64,000 nucleotides of DNA from Hydractinia symbiolongicarpus. Lineage: Eukaryota > Cnidaria > Hydrozoa > Anthoathecata > Hydractiniidae. Made by a program: the position numbers and the translations under genes. A model generated the notes under the pieces. It had not been told where the DNA came from and made no database searches. It saw nothing but the letters and a program-made list of their open reading frames with translations. Each line of letters opens with the position of its first letter. Positions within the stretch are counted from its first letter, which is position 1. Positions 33,933 through 45,935 of the stretch are shown piece by piece. The stretch lies in assembly GCF_029227915.1 (NCBI RefSeq), contig NC_079886.1, positions 11,119,501 through 11,183,500 on the forward strand. The letters run 5' to 3'.

Positions 33933-36900
33933 ATGGCTAAAGCACCTGCTGTTGGTATCGATTTAGGTACAACCTATTCATGTGTTGGGGTTTTCCAACA
34001 TGGAAAAGTCGAAATTATTGCTAACGATCAAGGCAACCGAACTACTCCTAGCTATGTTGGATTCACAGACACAGAACGTTTAATTGGTGATGCTGCTAAA
34101 AATCAAGTTGCAATGAACCCCACTAATACAGTTTTCGGTAAGAAATCAATTCTTATTTGACTTCTTTAGGGGGTGTCCTCTTTTTCCACATTTTCAAACT
34201 GAGATTATTTTTATTTTGTTCTTAGATTTAGCCAATTTGATTTGCAGTGCTATGCAAGTATTTGTGATTCAATTAACTTTGGCACAATAGATCAAATTCT
34301 GCCTTCCCTATGATTCCTTTGTTGATATTTTCAGCAATAAGCTCTCTGACTGGAATATCTACAGTACATGGCAAAAAAAAAAAAAAAGAGTGAAGCAAGG
34401 TTATTTTTTCCTTCCATTTCCTCACACAAATGTCTTTAAATGGACAGATATCCAGAATATGATGGTACAATTTCATCACTTTTTATGAAAACTAGTGTTT
34501 ATGCCTTTCAGAGTGCTTAAATTTTTAAAAAAACTTTGCCAATAACGTATTTTAATATATTTTACTTTTCAAAATTTCCATTAGGCCTAACTTTAAATTT
34601 AGGCCAAAAATCATGAAATGGCAAAATTTTCTATCAGGCTTCAGTTCTGATCTCTGTCAGAAAACTTAAACGCTTAACAAATTACTTTTATGCCATGCAA
34701 ATCTGTTTTTTATCTTAAGCTCCTGCTTAAAAGTAATAGTGGAAATTTTAATTGGAGACTGGGAATTTTTTGTACTCAAGTCGATTTGTTACTTGGTCTA
34801 AAATTAAGTATGCCTTCAGCTTGTGTAGGGATGTATAGGAGAAAAAGTCCATGAGCAATGCACTAAAAACATAGTGCAGGTAATCTTTGCAGAAAAGCAC
34901 CAAGTCCTTAAATTCTATTAACGTATATATGTATACTTTATGTTCCGGAAGCAGTAACAAAAACTTTTATATATAAAAATATTTTTACTAATTTTATTTG
35001 TGGTTTAGATGCCAAGCGTATGATTGGAAGAAAATTCAACGATCCTTCCATACAACAAGATAGAAAACAGTGGTCATTTGAGGTATGCAATTAATGTTAA
35101 CTTCTTGAAGTGCATCCCATGATCACCTAAATAAAAATTTCAAGGAATGAAACTCAAACTAGTATTATCACAATAGCAAAATTACTGCTGAAGTAGGCCA
35201 TTTTTAGCGAAAAATTTCTTAATTTCATTTTTAATAACAATGAAATATAAATTTTAAAAATTTACGAATTTAATTGGCTTATGAACACTGATCTTTTTTC
35301 TATTAGATTGTTAATGAAGGCGACAGACCCAAAATCATGGTCAACTACAAAGGGGAGGAACGAAAGTTTTTCCCTGAAGAAATTTCCTCAATGGTACTTA
35401 CAAAAATGAAAGATACAGCTGAGGCATATCTTGGTAAAAAAGTAAATGATGTAGTTGTTACAGTCCCTGCTTACTTTAATGACTCTCAGCGACAGGCTAC
35501 AAAAGATGCTGGAACTATTGCTGGTCTTAATGTATTACGTATCATTAATGAACCAACAGCTGCTGCCATTGCATATGGTCTGGATAAGAAAGTTGGTGCT
35601 GAAAGAAATGTATTGATTTTTGATCTTGGTGGTGGAACCTTTGATGTATCAATCCTTTCTATTGAAGATGGTATCTTTGAGGTCAAATCTACCCATGGAG
35701 ACACTCATTTAGGAGGGGAAGATTTTGATAATGCTATGGTTACTTACTTCTCTAAAGAATTCCAGAGGAAACACAAAAAAGATATCAGCGGAAATAAAAG
35801 AGCTGTCAGACGTTTACGAACAGCTTGTGAAAGGGCTAAAAGAACTCTCTCTGCAAGTACCCAAGCAAGTATTGAAATTGACTCTTTGTTTGAAGGCATA
35901 GATTTTTACACTTCGATAACTCGTGCCAAATTTGAAGAAATGAATAGCACATTCTTCAATAATACAATTAGCTGTGTAGAGAAGTGTATTGCTGCAGCAG
36001 GAAAAGGAATGAGCAAAGGTGCGATACACGAGGTTGTGCTTGTTGGCGGTTCCACTCGTATCCCAAAAATCCAGGCCTTGTTAAAAGACTATTTTGGTGG
36101 AAAAGAATTAAACAAATCTATTAATCCTGATGAAGCTGTAGCCTATGGAGCTTCTGTACAAGCTGCCATTTTAACAGGTGATACTGATGATGCAGTGAAG
36201 GACCTTTTGTTGTTGGATGTTGCTCCATTGTCTCTTGGCATTGAAACTGCAGGAGGTGTAATGACCAGCTTGATTGCTCGTAATACAACAGTTCCAACAA
36301 AGAAGTCTCAAACTTTCACAACCTATTCTGATAACCAACCTGGAGTGCTTATTCAGGTATTTGAAGGAGAAAGAGCAATGACCAAAGATAATAACTTACT
36401 TGGTAAATTTGAGTTATCTGGAATTCCACCTGCACCACGTGGTGTGCCACAAATTGAAGTCACCTTTGATATTGATGCTAATGCAATTTTAAATGTGTCA
36501 GCTGTTGATAAGAGTACTGGTAAAGAGAACAAAATTACTATTACAAATGACAAAGGTAGACTATCAAAGGAAGATATTGAACGTATGGTTGCTGAAGCTG
36601 AGAAATACAAGAAAGAAGACGAAGCACAAAAAGACAAAATCACTGCTAAAAATGGTCTTGAAAGTTATGCCTACAATATGAAACAAACTGTTGATGACGA
36701 AAAACTAAAGGATAAGATTAGTGAAGAAGACAAGAAGACCATTGTTGACAAATGCACTGAAACGATCAGTTGGTTGGATGAGCACCAGGTAAATTCTTTA
36801 TAAAAATGTTTATATGAAATCAACCCTAGCAGCTATTTTATGTATTGTCAAGTTTGTCTTAAACAACATGTTAATCAATATGTTTTTATTAAGCATGAAT

Positions 36901-37232
36901 GGTATGGTACATTTTGTGCTGCAAATGTATGCGTGCTGAAAAAAGGAAAAAATGTCATTAGATCAACCTTTTTGCTGCTAAGGTAGTTAGCAACATGACC
37001 AAAAATTTAAAATTACACCTTACTTTTTTAGAACGCAGAGAAAGATGAGTACGAAAGCCAACAAAAAGAATTAGAGAAGGTTTGTGCTCCAATCATATCT
37101 AAGCTGTACCAACAAGCTGGCGGAGCTGGAGGAATGCCCGGTGGTATGCCTGGAGGTATGCCTGGTGGAATGCCGGGTGAAGCCCCATCTGCTCCATCCA
37201 GTGGTGGTCCAACTATCGAAGAAGTTGATTAA
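33933..37232 (+). CDS. HSP70: Cytosolic heat shock protein 70 (HSP70/HSC70)
   Basis: ATP-driven chaperone of cytosol and nucleus. Exons are 33933-34137, 35009-35082, 35307-36788 and 37032-37232, all with GT/AG ends and matching phase, giving 653 aa (the usual length). The nucleotide-binding domain carries [28 protein letters not shown] and [16 protein letters not shown], with the linker [15 protein letters not shown]. The substrate-binding domain is followed by a helical lid and a tail with four GGMP repeats ending in IEEVD. EEVD, the docking motif for TPR co-chaperones, marks the cytosolic class; no signal peptide or KDEL is present. Introns suggest a constitutive HSC70, while the upstream heat-shock element suggests induction, so both may apply. 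No lesion seen. Confidence 0.97.
34138..35008 (+). other. HSP70 intron 1
   Basis: 871-bp AT-rich intron with a poly-A run near 34374. No nested gene or small RNA recognised. Confidence 0.8.
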
Positions 37233-37440
37233 AAAATGTTTTTTTGCACGTAAATTTTGCACATGTAAACAAAAGTTCCTGTTGTAAGCTGAACATTGAC
37301 TCAGTTGTATGTTATTGTTTAATATGAAAGAGATAAATTAGGGTACTTTGATTACACACTGTAAACCTTGTCCTGTGTATTTTTTTAATGGTTTTTGCGT
37401 AAAAGTATAGGATATTGAAGCACCTGGTACACTTTTTCAT

Positions 37441-37446
37441 AATAAA
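37441..37446 (+). terminator. Poly(A) signal of HSP70
   Basis: AATAAA about 210 bases after the stop codon. Position is plausible; no downstream element was checked. Confidence 0.5.
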
Positions 37447-37962
37447 TGCCAAAGTTCAACAATCGGCCACCAAATTGCCAAAATTTTAAAACGCTAGCTA
37501 AACAAATTTTTTTTATGGCGAAGTTTTAAGTAATAGTATAAATGAAATTACTTGGATTGATTTTCGCATGGACTTTTATTTTGCGAATGCCGAGCTTAAA
37601 AATTTTAAATTTCGCGCGTAAGGTAATAAAGTTCTCGATTTTTTGGCTTGCCGACTCGTCTATTTACTCCAGATCTCGGAATCGGTCTGGCCCGCCTAGT
37701 CGAGATGGTTTACCATGCTCACACAATTAAATTCTTTTGTTATAATATTGTTCTTCAATATTTAACGTTTTTATGTTCCAATTTAGCTTTTTTTTTTGCA
37801 TATGAACAAGTAAAAATCCAGCATAGGGTGGGAAAATAAGAATTTTAAACTTTTTTGATCATTAGTTTTTTCTGATATTGTAAATCCAGGTAGGTCCAAT
37901 AAGTATCGCTTGTTATGTAGGACACTTGGCAGAGATGAGATATATATGTATGTATACGCTTT
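37447..37962. other. Intergenic region
   Basis: AT-rich. The ORFs at 37542 and 37648 show no family resemblance. Confidence 0.4.
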
Positions 37963-38682
37963 AACCCTATTCGGTCCGGGGAATCCGCCCCCCCTCAATA
38001 ACTTTTCATAGGATTGTTTAAATTGAATCAAACTTGGCACACTTATAGTACGTCATAAAAGGAACAAAATGGCGGCAATAAATTTTTGCTAGCGTCAGCA
38101 TATTTTCTGTGACGTCATCAGAAGCTTGAAAATTGTTAAAAATGCCACTATCTGCTTAAAATATAATTACTTTTGTTCTAGAGCGAATTTTTACATTCGC
38201 TTTGAAGTTTCTGAAAGCTAAATAAAATGTTTTTAACATATCTTCCGGTTTTTACATGGATCGAATAAAAAATTGCCAAAAATTGACCGAAAATCCGTTT
38301 TTTCCCGATTTTTCGGGTAAAATCCGAGAAAATCGGGAAATTGGATTAGTCACGTGTCAAAATTATTCAAAATAATTCTTCTTGACGAAACAAAGTTGTG
38401 TTGCAAGTTTCAAGTTCTAAGGATAATCCTAACAGGAGTTATTATATTTTCCCCATTATAAGGATTTCATAGAGATTTTAGGGGTAGTTTCGAGTAATGG
38501 CCAATATCAAAGCCTCTGAATGGTATGGGACCTAAAAATTTAGCATGCAGGTGTCCAATAGATAAATGTTGAAACTCAGTAAGTATCATAGCCATATAAG
38601 AAAGCAATAAGGAGTTATTAAAAAAAAAACGTCAGGGGGGGGGGGGCGGAATCCGCCCCCCCCGGACCGAATAGGGTTAAGG
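37963..38682. mobile_element. Non-autonomous DNA element with AACCCTATTCGGTCCGGGG ends
   Basis: ttaaccctattcggtccggg is found at both ends in inverted orientation (37963-37980 region and 38664-38682), followed by C-runs. The 720-bp interior has no ORF. Internal sequence, including caaacttggcacacttata and gccactatctgcttaaaat, is shared with 62868-63245, so this is a dispersed family. A 10-base G run lies at the right inner end. Confidence 0.75.
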
Positions 38683-40080
38683 TAGAAAGTTTCGTGAGGC
38701 AAAACAATGGCTAAAATTTTGGTAGAAACTTTCGCGAATTAGCCAATTTTTGATTTTTCGCGAGATCAAAAAATTAACCGTATTCGAATGCATTCTGTCG
38801 TCGACGCCTTTGTCAAAATCGTCACTGTGGTCGTCATCAGCTGTTCCTCGGGAGTAGCTCACCGCTTCTTACTCAAATATCACTTCCAAATGAATCCCTT
38901 TCTTTTTGGTCATACGCAATAGCAAAGTAGCCTATGAATTGAGGTCCCTACGTGACAGCTTCTCTGGATCCGCCCATTTTTATAGTTTCAAAAAAAAAAA
39001 AAATCATAATGGTGTCATTTTTTTAGTCATAATCAACTAAATTTTAGGTTTTTTAAGTGTTTCTTAAACATTATTACATTTTTCTTGAAATAGGGTAATA
39101 AAAACAGATCATTATCTACGAATTTCATTTGGTCACACATCGACACCCGATAATAAAGTATTGTTTAGGTCTAGCGGCTCATTCACCTGCAATTTGATAT
39201 AATTAAAAAAAAAGATAACGGATTTTAGGAATTATTTTCGCCGAAAAGAAGGTGTAAAGGTGTAATATTAGAGTTGAAAATATTGTCTTTATTGGAACAT
39301 TTGGTCTCATAATCTGTGAAGCCTTTGTAATTTTCCTTCACAAACTTTGCAACAGAAAATGCTTGTTATATATAGCTTCTTCCCTTGTTTTGTAAAGCAG
39401 TCGGGATTTTAGAGGATAGATTGAGATATGAGTCATTAGCAAAGACCACCTGCAAACAAAAGAATGCACCTCTAATTTAAATACCTCCTTGAGTATATAA
39501 TGATCACCTATATGTCTATCGTAAAAGTTAATTCTTGCGAAGAATCATTGAAATGGACATGTGACATGTGAGCGCTTTCATGCCTTGTACGCCCTTTAAA
39601 ACCTTAAAAACTACGTGACCTGCCTTTGCCATACATACGAAAATAAATTCAATTCGTTTCTTTATTACTCTTTACTTTATTTTATTACAGGGTATTTGAC
39701 AACCTGGAAAAATAGTGCAAAAAAGTAGCGCAAAAGAAAAGCTTAAAAATAAATCATTTGGAAAACTCTGTACATAATTTTGCAATTAGGATCGACTAAA
39801 TGTTTTGCAAGATCATCGTTAAACTTCATCTGATCGACTTTAATGAATGGGACACGCTTCTTTTGCTATGTAGTTCCAACGCAACAACAGTTCGAGCAAA
39901 ACAATTATTAGCGATTAAAAAACAAACACACTAATAAGTTTGAGGAAGACTAAGAATTAAACCAAGTTGTCTTAGAAGTTAGCCAAGTTGACTAAAGTGA
40001 TTAGAAAGATATTAAACTTATACACTGGATGACTTCCACTTATTGTTGGATAAAGTCCACTCATTACAAAGTCTCTTTAG
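38683..40080. other. Intergenic region
   Basis: AT-rich. No gene, RNA or mobile element recognised. Confidence 0.4.
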
Positions 40081-40260
40081 CTTATCTCTTCAAGCTTATT
40101 TCTTCAAGCTTATTTCTTCAAGCTTATCTCTTCAAGCGTATCTCTCCAATCTTATCTCTCCAAGCTTATCTTTCCAAGCTTATCTTCAAGATTATCTCTT
40201 CAAGCTTATCTCTTCAAGCTAATTTCTTCAAGCTTATCTCTTCAAGCTTATCTCTCCAAA
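40081..40260 (+). repeat. 14-bp minisatellite, about 13 units
   Basis: Units of the form cttatctcttcaag repeat with point changes (t/c at two positions, one unit of 12 bp) over 180 bp. The Ser/Leu-rich ORF read through it is a product of the repeat. Confidence 0.92.
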
Positions 40261-40930
40261 GTTACAGGATTATCTGAAATTATCTTGTTGAATATATTGA
40301 GATATCCAGATTGACTTGTTTGCAGATAGTGAACTTTGTGCAGCATAGCAAAAATGTCTTCCTAAGTCTTCTTCTTGCGTGTTTTAACTCAACCATGTTT
40401 ATTGAATTGGCTGGAGGTTTATGAAGATAAATGTCAGTCACAACATTTGCTTTCTTTGGAATCAATACCTAAATCCACCCAGCCAGATTTAGAAAAAACG
40501 TGGCTCTGTGTAAAACGTGTAACATAATCAAAACCTAAAAACTTCAAACCAAAACAATAAAAACTAGCAAATTTAGATAAACCTAGCAAAACAATTTGTA
40601 ATATGGACCTACCTTCACTCCATTTGCAACATATACAAAGTTCGTTTTGCTAGGGAGGTTTGTAAAGGGCCTGATACACTTTACAATATCACTGAAATAT
40701 AACTTATAATATCAATATAAAATCTTAAAATATGTTTAAAATATGGTTATAATTTCTTATAATTTCTTATAATATAGCTATAATATGTATAATTTCAATA
40801 CCATGGCTATAATATTTAAATAAAATCAAATGAGTTTGATTTTTTTAATATTGTTGGTGATCTGGTTTCGAATGCTTTTTGTTTGTGTGACAATAGATCT
40901 ATTATCTGCTAGCGTTGTTGTGGCAATGAA
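40261..40930. other. Intergenic region
   Basis: AT-rich. Around 40690-40810 there are many tataatatc and tataatttc words. Nothing coding. Confidence 0.4.
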
Positions 40931-41055
40931 CTCATCCCGGGATGAAATTTCATCCCGCCTTAAACGTGTAAACGATGTGAGGACTTTCACTAGAGACAGG
41001 GATGAACTCATCCCGGGACGAAACTCATCCCGGGATGAGATCATGTGTAAACGGT
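40931..41055. repeat. Cluster of palindromic CTCATCCCGGGATGA sites
   Basis: ctcatcccgggatga occurs at 40931-40945 and 41024-41038, with variants at 40950 and 41007-41022. Flanking words cgtgtaaacgatg and gtgtaaacggtctc suggest the ends of MITEs. The palindromes are perfect 14-mers around SmaI-like cccggg. Confidence 0.65.
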
Positions 41056-41385
41056 CTCTATGCTGGTACTCCAAGCTAAAACAATTGACCCCGGGATTTT
41101 TCAAAAGCCAATGGGAATGCTTTATTACAATTCTAGCCAGTTCAACGATCAATCCGAACACAATGTGTAAATAATCTGATCCTTACAAGCAGAGTGTATT
41201 CTTCGTGTGGCCAGAACATTCCGTGGTCAAACCACAGCTATATCAAAAGTGCTTATTTTTTCACTTACTGGCTGGTCATGTTAGTGTGGTAGTATTTTTA
41301 TGATGTGTAGCTAATGTTAAACAAAGTTTGATACTGTTTTTTTAAAGTCATGTATTTCATCAAGTATTTTTTGTTACCTAGTTAG

Positions 41386-41417
41386 CTAGTTAGCTAGCTA
41401 GCTAGCTAGCTAGCTGC
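41386..41417. repeat. (GCTA)n microsatellite
   Basis: About eight units of agct/gcta. The same tetranucleotide occurs near 2356 and 2440. Confidence 0.85.
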
Positions 41418-41735
41418 CTAAAAGTTAAAAAGATAATGCTGGCTTATTTTACGTCTTTTTGTTGCTAGCCTGCCGCATCTTATTTGGAGTTCCTATTAGT
41501 GCTGACAAGGCTATTACGATATTCTAAAAAATGATGTCGGATTGACATCGATAGCTTTCGACGCAATAAAGTATTTGAACCAACACTACCAGATATATTG
41601 GCATTTAAACCAAAGATTTCACCATTATTCTTTTTTTTCGGTTTTTGTTAAAATATGATAAATATATCCAATGAGTTTTAAATTATTTGTTCGTAATATT
41701 ATTAAATTTTTTTGAAGATTTCGTCCGCTCAAAGA

Positions 41736-41813
41736 GTGTCGGATGGCCGTGTCGGATGGACGTGTCGGGTGGAGGTGTCGGATGGACGTGCCGAATGGAC
41801 GTGTCGGATAGAC
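41736..41813 (+). repeat. 13-bp minisatellite, six units
   Basis: Six consecutive units of the form gtgtcggatggac with one to three changes each. Confidence 0.9.
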
Positions 41814-42150
41814 ATCAGTAAATTTAAGTCATCGTTTTGCGTTACATTTTTCGCTCAAATACAACTTTTTATATTTGTAACTTATTACTCTCGTTTGCAC
41901 TGTATAGAACATCAATCATGCAGCTTATTTCCCGAAAGAAGACCTCGAGATCTCCTCCCTTTCTGTAATATTGAGTGAAAATTGGTTTATCTTTAATTTG
42001 CTAATTTAATGAACTCAATGAGACGTATTCGTTTAATTCTCTTACCAGCAAATGAATAGAGAGCGTCTCCGATTTTCGGAGTTTTCTGTTAATAGCTCGT
42101 TTTCTGGTAGATAGATAGATGTGATTTTGGTACAACTTTGTTCGCATAAT
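41814..42150. other. Left flank of the Harbinger element
   Basis: No gene recognised; the element's left terminus may lie here but was not found. Confidence 0.35.
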
Positions 42151-42918
42151 TCAACAGACGTAAAATTTGCTTGACATATGGCGTCTTGGTAAACCATGTT
42201 CATTATATTGCCTCCTACTCATTCCATCGGACCGTCTCAACTCCAACAGATTTTATAGTACATGGAAGTGATGGCAAAAAAGCTGTGGAAGAGTGGGATA
42301 AATTATGTGCGAGGTAGCTAGCTATAGCATAGTTGAATAGTGAGCCTTTTTATTATAGTATAGTTGAATAGTCTTTTTATTTAGCTAGGTAGCTATATAT
42401 ATAGTAAAAAGAATAGTTTTAGCTATAGCTAGCTTGCTACATTTTAGCTGGCTAGCTTCTTGTTAGACAACACAAAGTTCCGACATGATTGAAAGGTCTT
42501 AGAGTAATTTAAACTGTGTAGCACAGCTATATGCTGACTGCATGATCTCTAGAAGTGGCCAAGTAAATCTCGCAGCGTGAAACAAGTGTACAACGTACTA
42601 AGTTCTTTTTATTTAGTCAGTCAATATCATCATCAACCATGCAATTTCAAGAAAAGAACGAACCTACACAAAAGACATCATCAACTAGTTTAACAGAAAA
42701 ACGGTAAAAGCTTAGCTTAAATAGCTTAAAAATTTAGCTTAATTTTAATAGGTAAAAAACTAGATGGAATCACAATTTAGCTGTATTAGTATATTAAATA
42801 GTTTATATAATATATATATATATATATTTATTATAAAATCAGCCAAAAATCCTTGATAATAAAACACTGTTTCGAAAAGCTTCGTGAATTTTATTTTTAA
42901 ATTAAGTGTTTTTTTAAA

Positions 42919-42955
<37 letters not shown>

Positions 42956-43950
42956 GTTTTTTTAAGAAAAAGGAAATTTATTTAGTTTGCTTTCCCAGTA
43001 TATAAATCTTGCAATAAAAGTTTTTATATATTTAGTCAGACATTGGGATCATCGTGCACAATTACAAAACCAAAACAACAAAAAAACCCTATTATTTCAT
43101 CAGAAAAAGGGTAAATATTATTAAATTGATCATATTTTAGCCTTAATAGTTATATAGTTTGCTAGACTATAGGAATTAGTTGTAAAGTTTTTTATATATT
43201 TAGTCAGACATTGGGATTATCAGGTAACATAACGAAATCAAAATTTCAACCGCCACAAAAACAACAACACAAAAACACCATCAGTTTAACAGAAAAGGGG
43301 TAAATTATACTATTTAGCATTGATTAGTGTTCCAGTTCAAAAGGGTATATTTATTACAATTTATATATATTTGTGCTTCCTGTCTATAGGTCTAGGTGGC
43401 AAGAGGGTGACTTGCTGATCCTGATGAAGGAGATATCAGTAAGAAACCCCTTTCAAACAAAGAAAGGATCAACGCAAAGAAGAATGGCATGGCAAGACAT
43501 TGCAGAAAATTGCGAGAAGTCAAGCATAACAATTCCTGTTTCCGAAAGAGTGGTGAGAGAGAGGTTCCAGATAGTAAAAGATAAGTTTTTAAGAAAAATA
43601 AGGGCAGAAGAAAAAGGCAGTGGAATCACATGTACATACAGTGAGTTGGAGCAGTTGATGCAGGATTTAATTGATTTAGAGCGCGACTGTGAGAAAGAAG
43701 CAACTGAGAGTAAAAAAGAAAACACAGAACATGACCGCAAAAAAGCTATAAATATAAGGAAAAGGTGTATGGAAAGAATGGGAGATCCAGGAAAAAGAAA
43801 AAAAAACAAGGATAATGACAGGATGGATTTTTTTAGAGAAAGGAATGAATCTATGATGACCAGCAGAAACTTTTTCAAGATTCATTACTGCAAATGCAAG
43901 CTCAACAGAGCCAAATGATGCAGTTGCTGTTACAGAAACTTGAAAAATAA
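42150..43950 (+). pseudogene. Harbinger Myb/SANT-like gene with triplicated small exons
   Basis: The main exon (43390-43950) starts SRWQEGDLLILMKEISVRNP, a Myb/SANT-like domain used to recruit the transposase to DNA. It continues through a basic Lys/Glu-rich helical region. The open frame leaves its natural track at about 43858; the next frame holds the Gln-rich end (LLQMQAQQSQMMQLLLQKLE) to TAA 43948-43950, so a 1-base indel is likely. Upstream are three small exons bounded by tttag and gtaaa: 42617-42703, 43036-43110 and 43204-43299. All are phase 2, and their translations share an SQ(S/T)xG start and a TEK(R/G) end. A phase-compatible candidate upstream exon ends at 42313 (DGKKAVEEWDKLCA); its start is uncertain. 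Confidence 0.65.
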
Positions 43951-44177
43951 AACGTTTATGTATTTTATAAAGAATTTATGAATTTGCTGTCCTTAAGCGT
44001 ATAAATTAATGCAGGATAAATTTTTGCGATATTAATTTTTGCGATTAAACGTCCAAAAAAAATGAGTTTTACGGGATTTATTTTTGCGAATTGAGCTCTC
44101 AGCAAGAAAATATACATTTGCCTCAATATTGTTTCTTAGAAGATTTGTGGCTATAAAAATAGCCGTTTTAATTTCAA

Positions 44178-45242
44178 TCATCCAGATAAATACGCTTCTA
44201 ATGTTGGGGGCTGGCAGTTAAAAAATGTTGATGCGCAAGAGCCATAAATACAGGTCCTTGCATTACGTTAGAGAGCAGATGCAATATACTGCTTTGAAAC
44301 AGCACTTAAACTTATCTTTTGCATCTTTGAATAGTCTGTAAATTTGAATCTTTCGATAACATCACCAAACACCCATTCAACTGACACCCTGACTGATGAC
44401 ATGCGCTCATTATAAACACGTTCTTCTTCCAATAGGGGATTTTTAAAACCTGTTGGTAGCTGCTCCCTATGAGGATATGCAGGGTCACCATAAACACATA
44501 AAACTGTGCCATCAGGAGCAATTGAATATCTTTGGAGAATATCCATAAAGCCAGATTGTGCAAGAAGGTAACAATCATGTCTCGAGCCTTCAATTGGACC
44601 AAACAAATTCGCAATGAGACCATTGGGAGTGGAAACAGATTGCATTTTGTAGCCATGGTGTCTTTTATGGCCACTGTACATGGCTTTCTGATCTGTACCT
44701 GGTCGAGCAATCCCCCTTAAGTGCCATCAATAAAACCCCAACAGTTATCAAGTGGGGCACCTTTTGCGTGTATACAGTCTGCAAAATCTTTCAAAGCATC
44801 CTTTGACAACCACGCCTGATTGAATGATGTGAGAAGTCGTCCAAATCTATTGTGTATGATATCCAAAGTTCTGTTAAATATGTAGGACATATCAGGTACA
44901 GACCGCCCAAACCGCGGAATAAGATCTGAAAACCTACATGGAAAGGCAAGGCGACGCAAAGTCAAACATAAAGCCTCCATTGGGTCTATGGTCAACCGAT
45001 TTTCTGTTTTAACTCTTTCATCTGACAACCCTAGGGCATCACACAAACGTAACAAATCTGTCTTTCTAAATCTAAAATCTGCCCAACATTCATCATCTGA
45101 CCAATTATCAAGAGTAAATTTATCTTGCTCCCAATAGGGAAACACAGGATTTTTCTTTTTATTTCGTGTTTCGTCAAGAAAAAAAAAATTCTTCTTCATC
45201 AATGAAACCATTCTCAAGTTGGAACATTAACACATCCTCCAT
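44178..45242 (-). pseudogene. HARBI1-type transposase, three lesions
   Basis: Would cut and paste the element. The DDE triad is visible: Asp in CWGFIDGT, Asp in YGDPAYP, Glu in RVSVEWVFGD. The true start is probably ATG 45240-45242 (MEDVLMFQ). A 10-T run at about 45180-45189 shifts the frame, so the downstream open frame appears to start at 45217. A second shift at about 44718 follows FIDGT; the frame resumes with ARPGTDQKAMYSGHKRHHGY. A third lesion is a TAA at 44268-44270, after which homologous sequence continues (RNARTCIYGS) to TGA 44178-44180. The lesions are few, so the copy was lost fairly recently. Confidence 0.85.
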
Positions 45243-45935
45243 GTTTGTTTACAAATTTTAAAAAATGTTTCGCGCCACCGTTCGCCACCTTTTGACTTTT
45301 GCGCAAGTTCAATTGTAAACATCAAAACGGACCGACGATCGGGACCGATTTCCGCGCCCCAGAGGCTCGTACGTTCGTAAAATAGGGGTTTGCGCAAGTT
45401 CCCTAATGCCACCGAAGTTAACGGAGTGGTCCATTTCACAGAGCGAACGAAAGACAAACCTACATCGCGCAGCGCAGAACAGCCATCAATAATTACGTAA
45501 CGCCTAAGGGAAGGGGGGGGGGGAGAGATGGGTATGATCATTTTTGTTACTAACTGTTACAAAGATTTAGGGAAGGGGTGGGGAGCAGTGGTCTTTTGTT
45601 ATGTAACAGATAATTCTTATGTACTACGGATATTTTTAGTTATTTTAGTGTATTATCTACATCTTGAATTTGTTTCTTTCCTCTTGACTTACGCAAAAGT
45701 ACCAAAAATGTCATCTTGTGTGCTAAATAAATGGCATTGTTATATATTTTTCTCATATTTGAGCTTTAGTTGGCCTGATTGATAAAATATTGCGAATAAT
45801 AACAACAAAATAATAACATGAAAAATGGAGAAATTACGATGACTGTTATAACATATCACTATTCTCCACAGATAGATTGATCCAATATAATTACGACATG
45901 TATGTCACGATTTTATATCTCTTTTCAGATTATTG
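45243..45935. other. Right flank of Harbinger, GC-rich patch and G-run
   Basis: 45270-45540 is richer in GC than its surroundings, with repeated gcgcaagtt words (45301, 45394) and an 11-base G run near 45515. It is probably the end of a DNA transposon. No gene. Confidence 0.45.

Larger units (their letters stand above)
42150..45242. mobile_element. PIF/Harbinger DNA transposon
   Basis: The superfamily is defined by two genes, a HARBI1-type transposase and a Myb/SANT-like DNA-binding protein. Here they face each other: Myb-like on + (42150?-43950), transposase on - (45242-44178). Both carry frameshifts. Terminal inverted repeats and the 3-bp target duplication were not located, so the outer limits are those of the coding parts. 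Confidence 0.8.

Noticed and set aside
40029-40277. Ser/Leu-rich 82-aa ORF
   Set aside because: It is a translation of the 14-bp minisatellite.
40081-41978. CRISPR-like array reading of the short repeats
   Set aside because: Units of 13-14 bp run head to tail without spacers; they are minisatellites in animal DNA.
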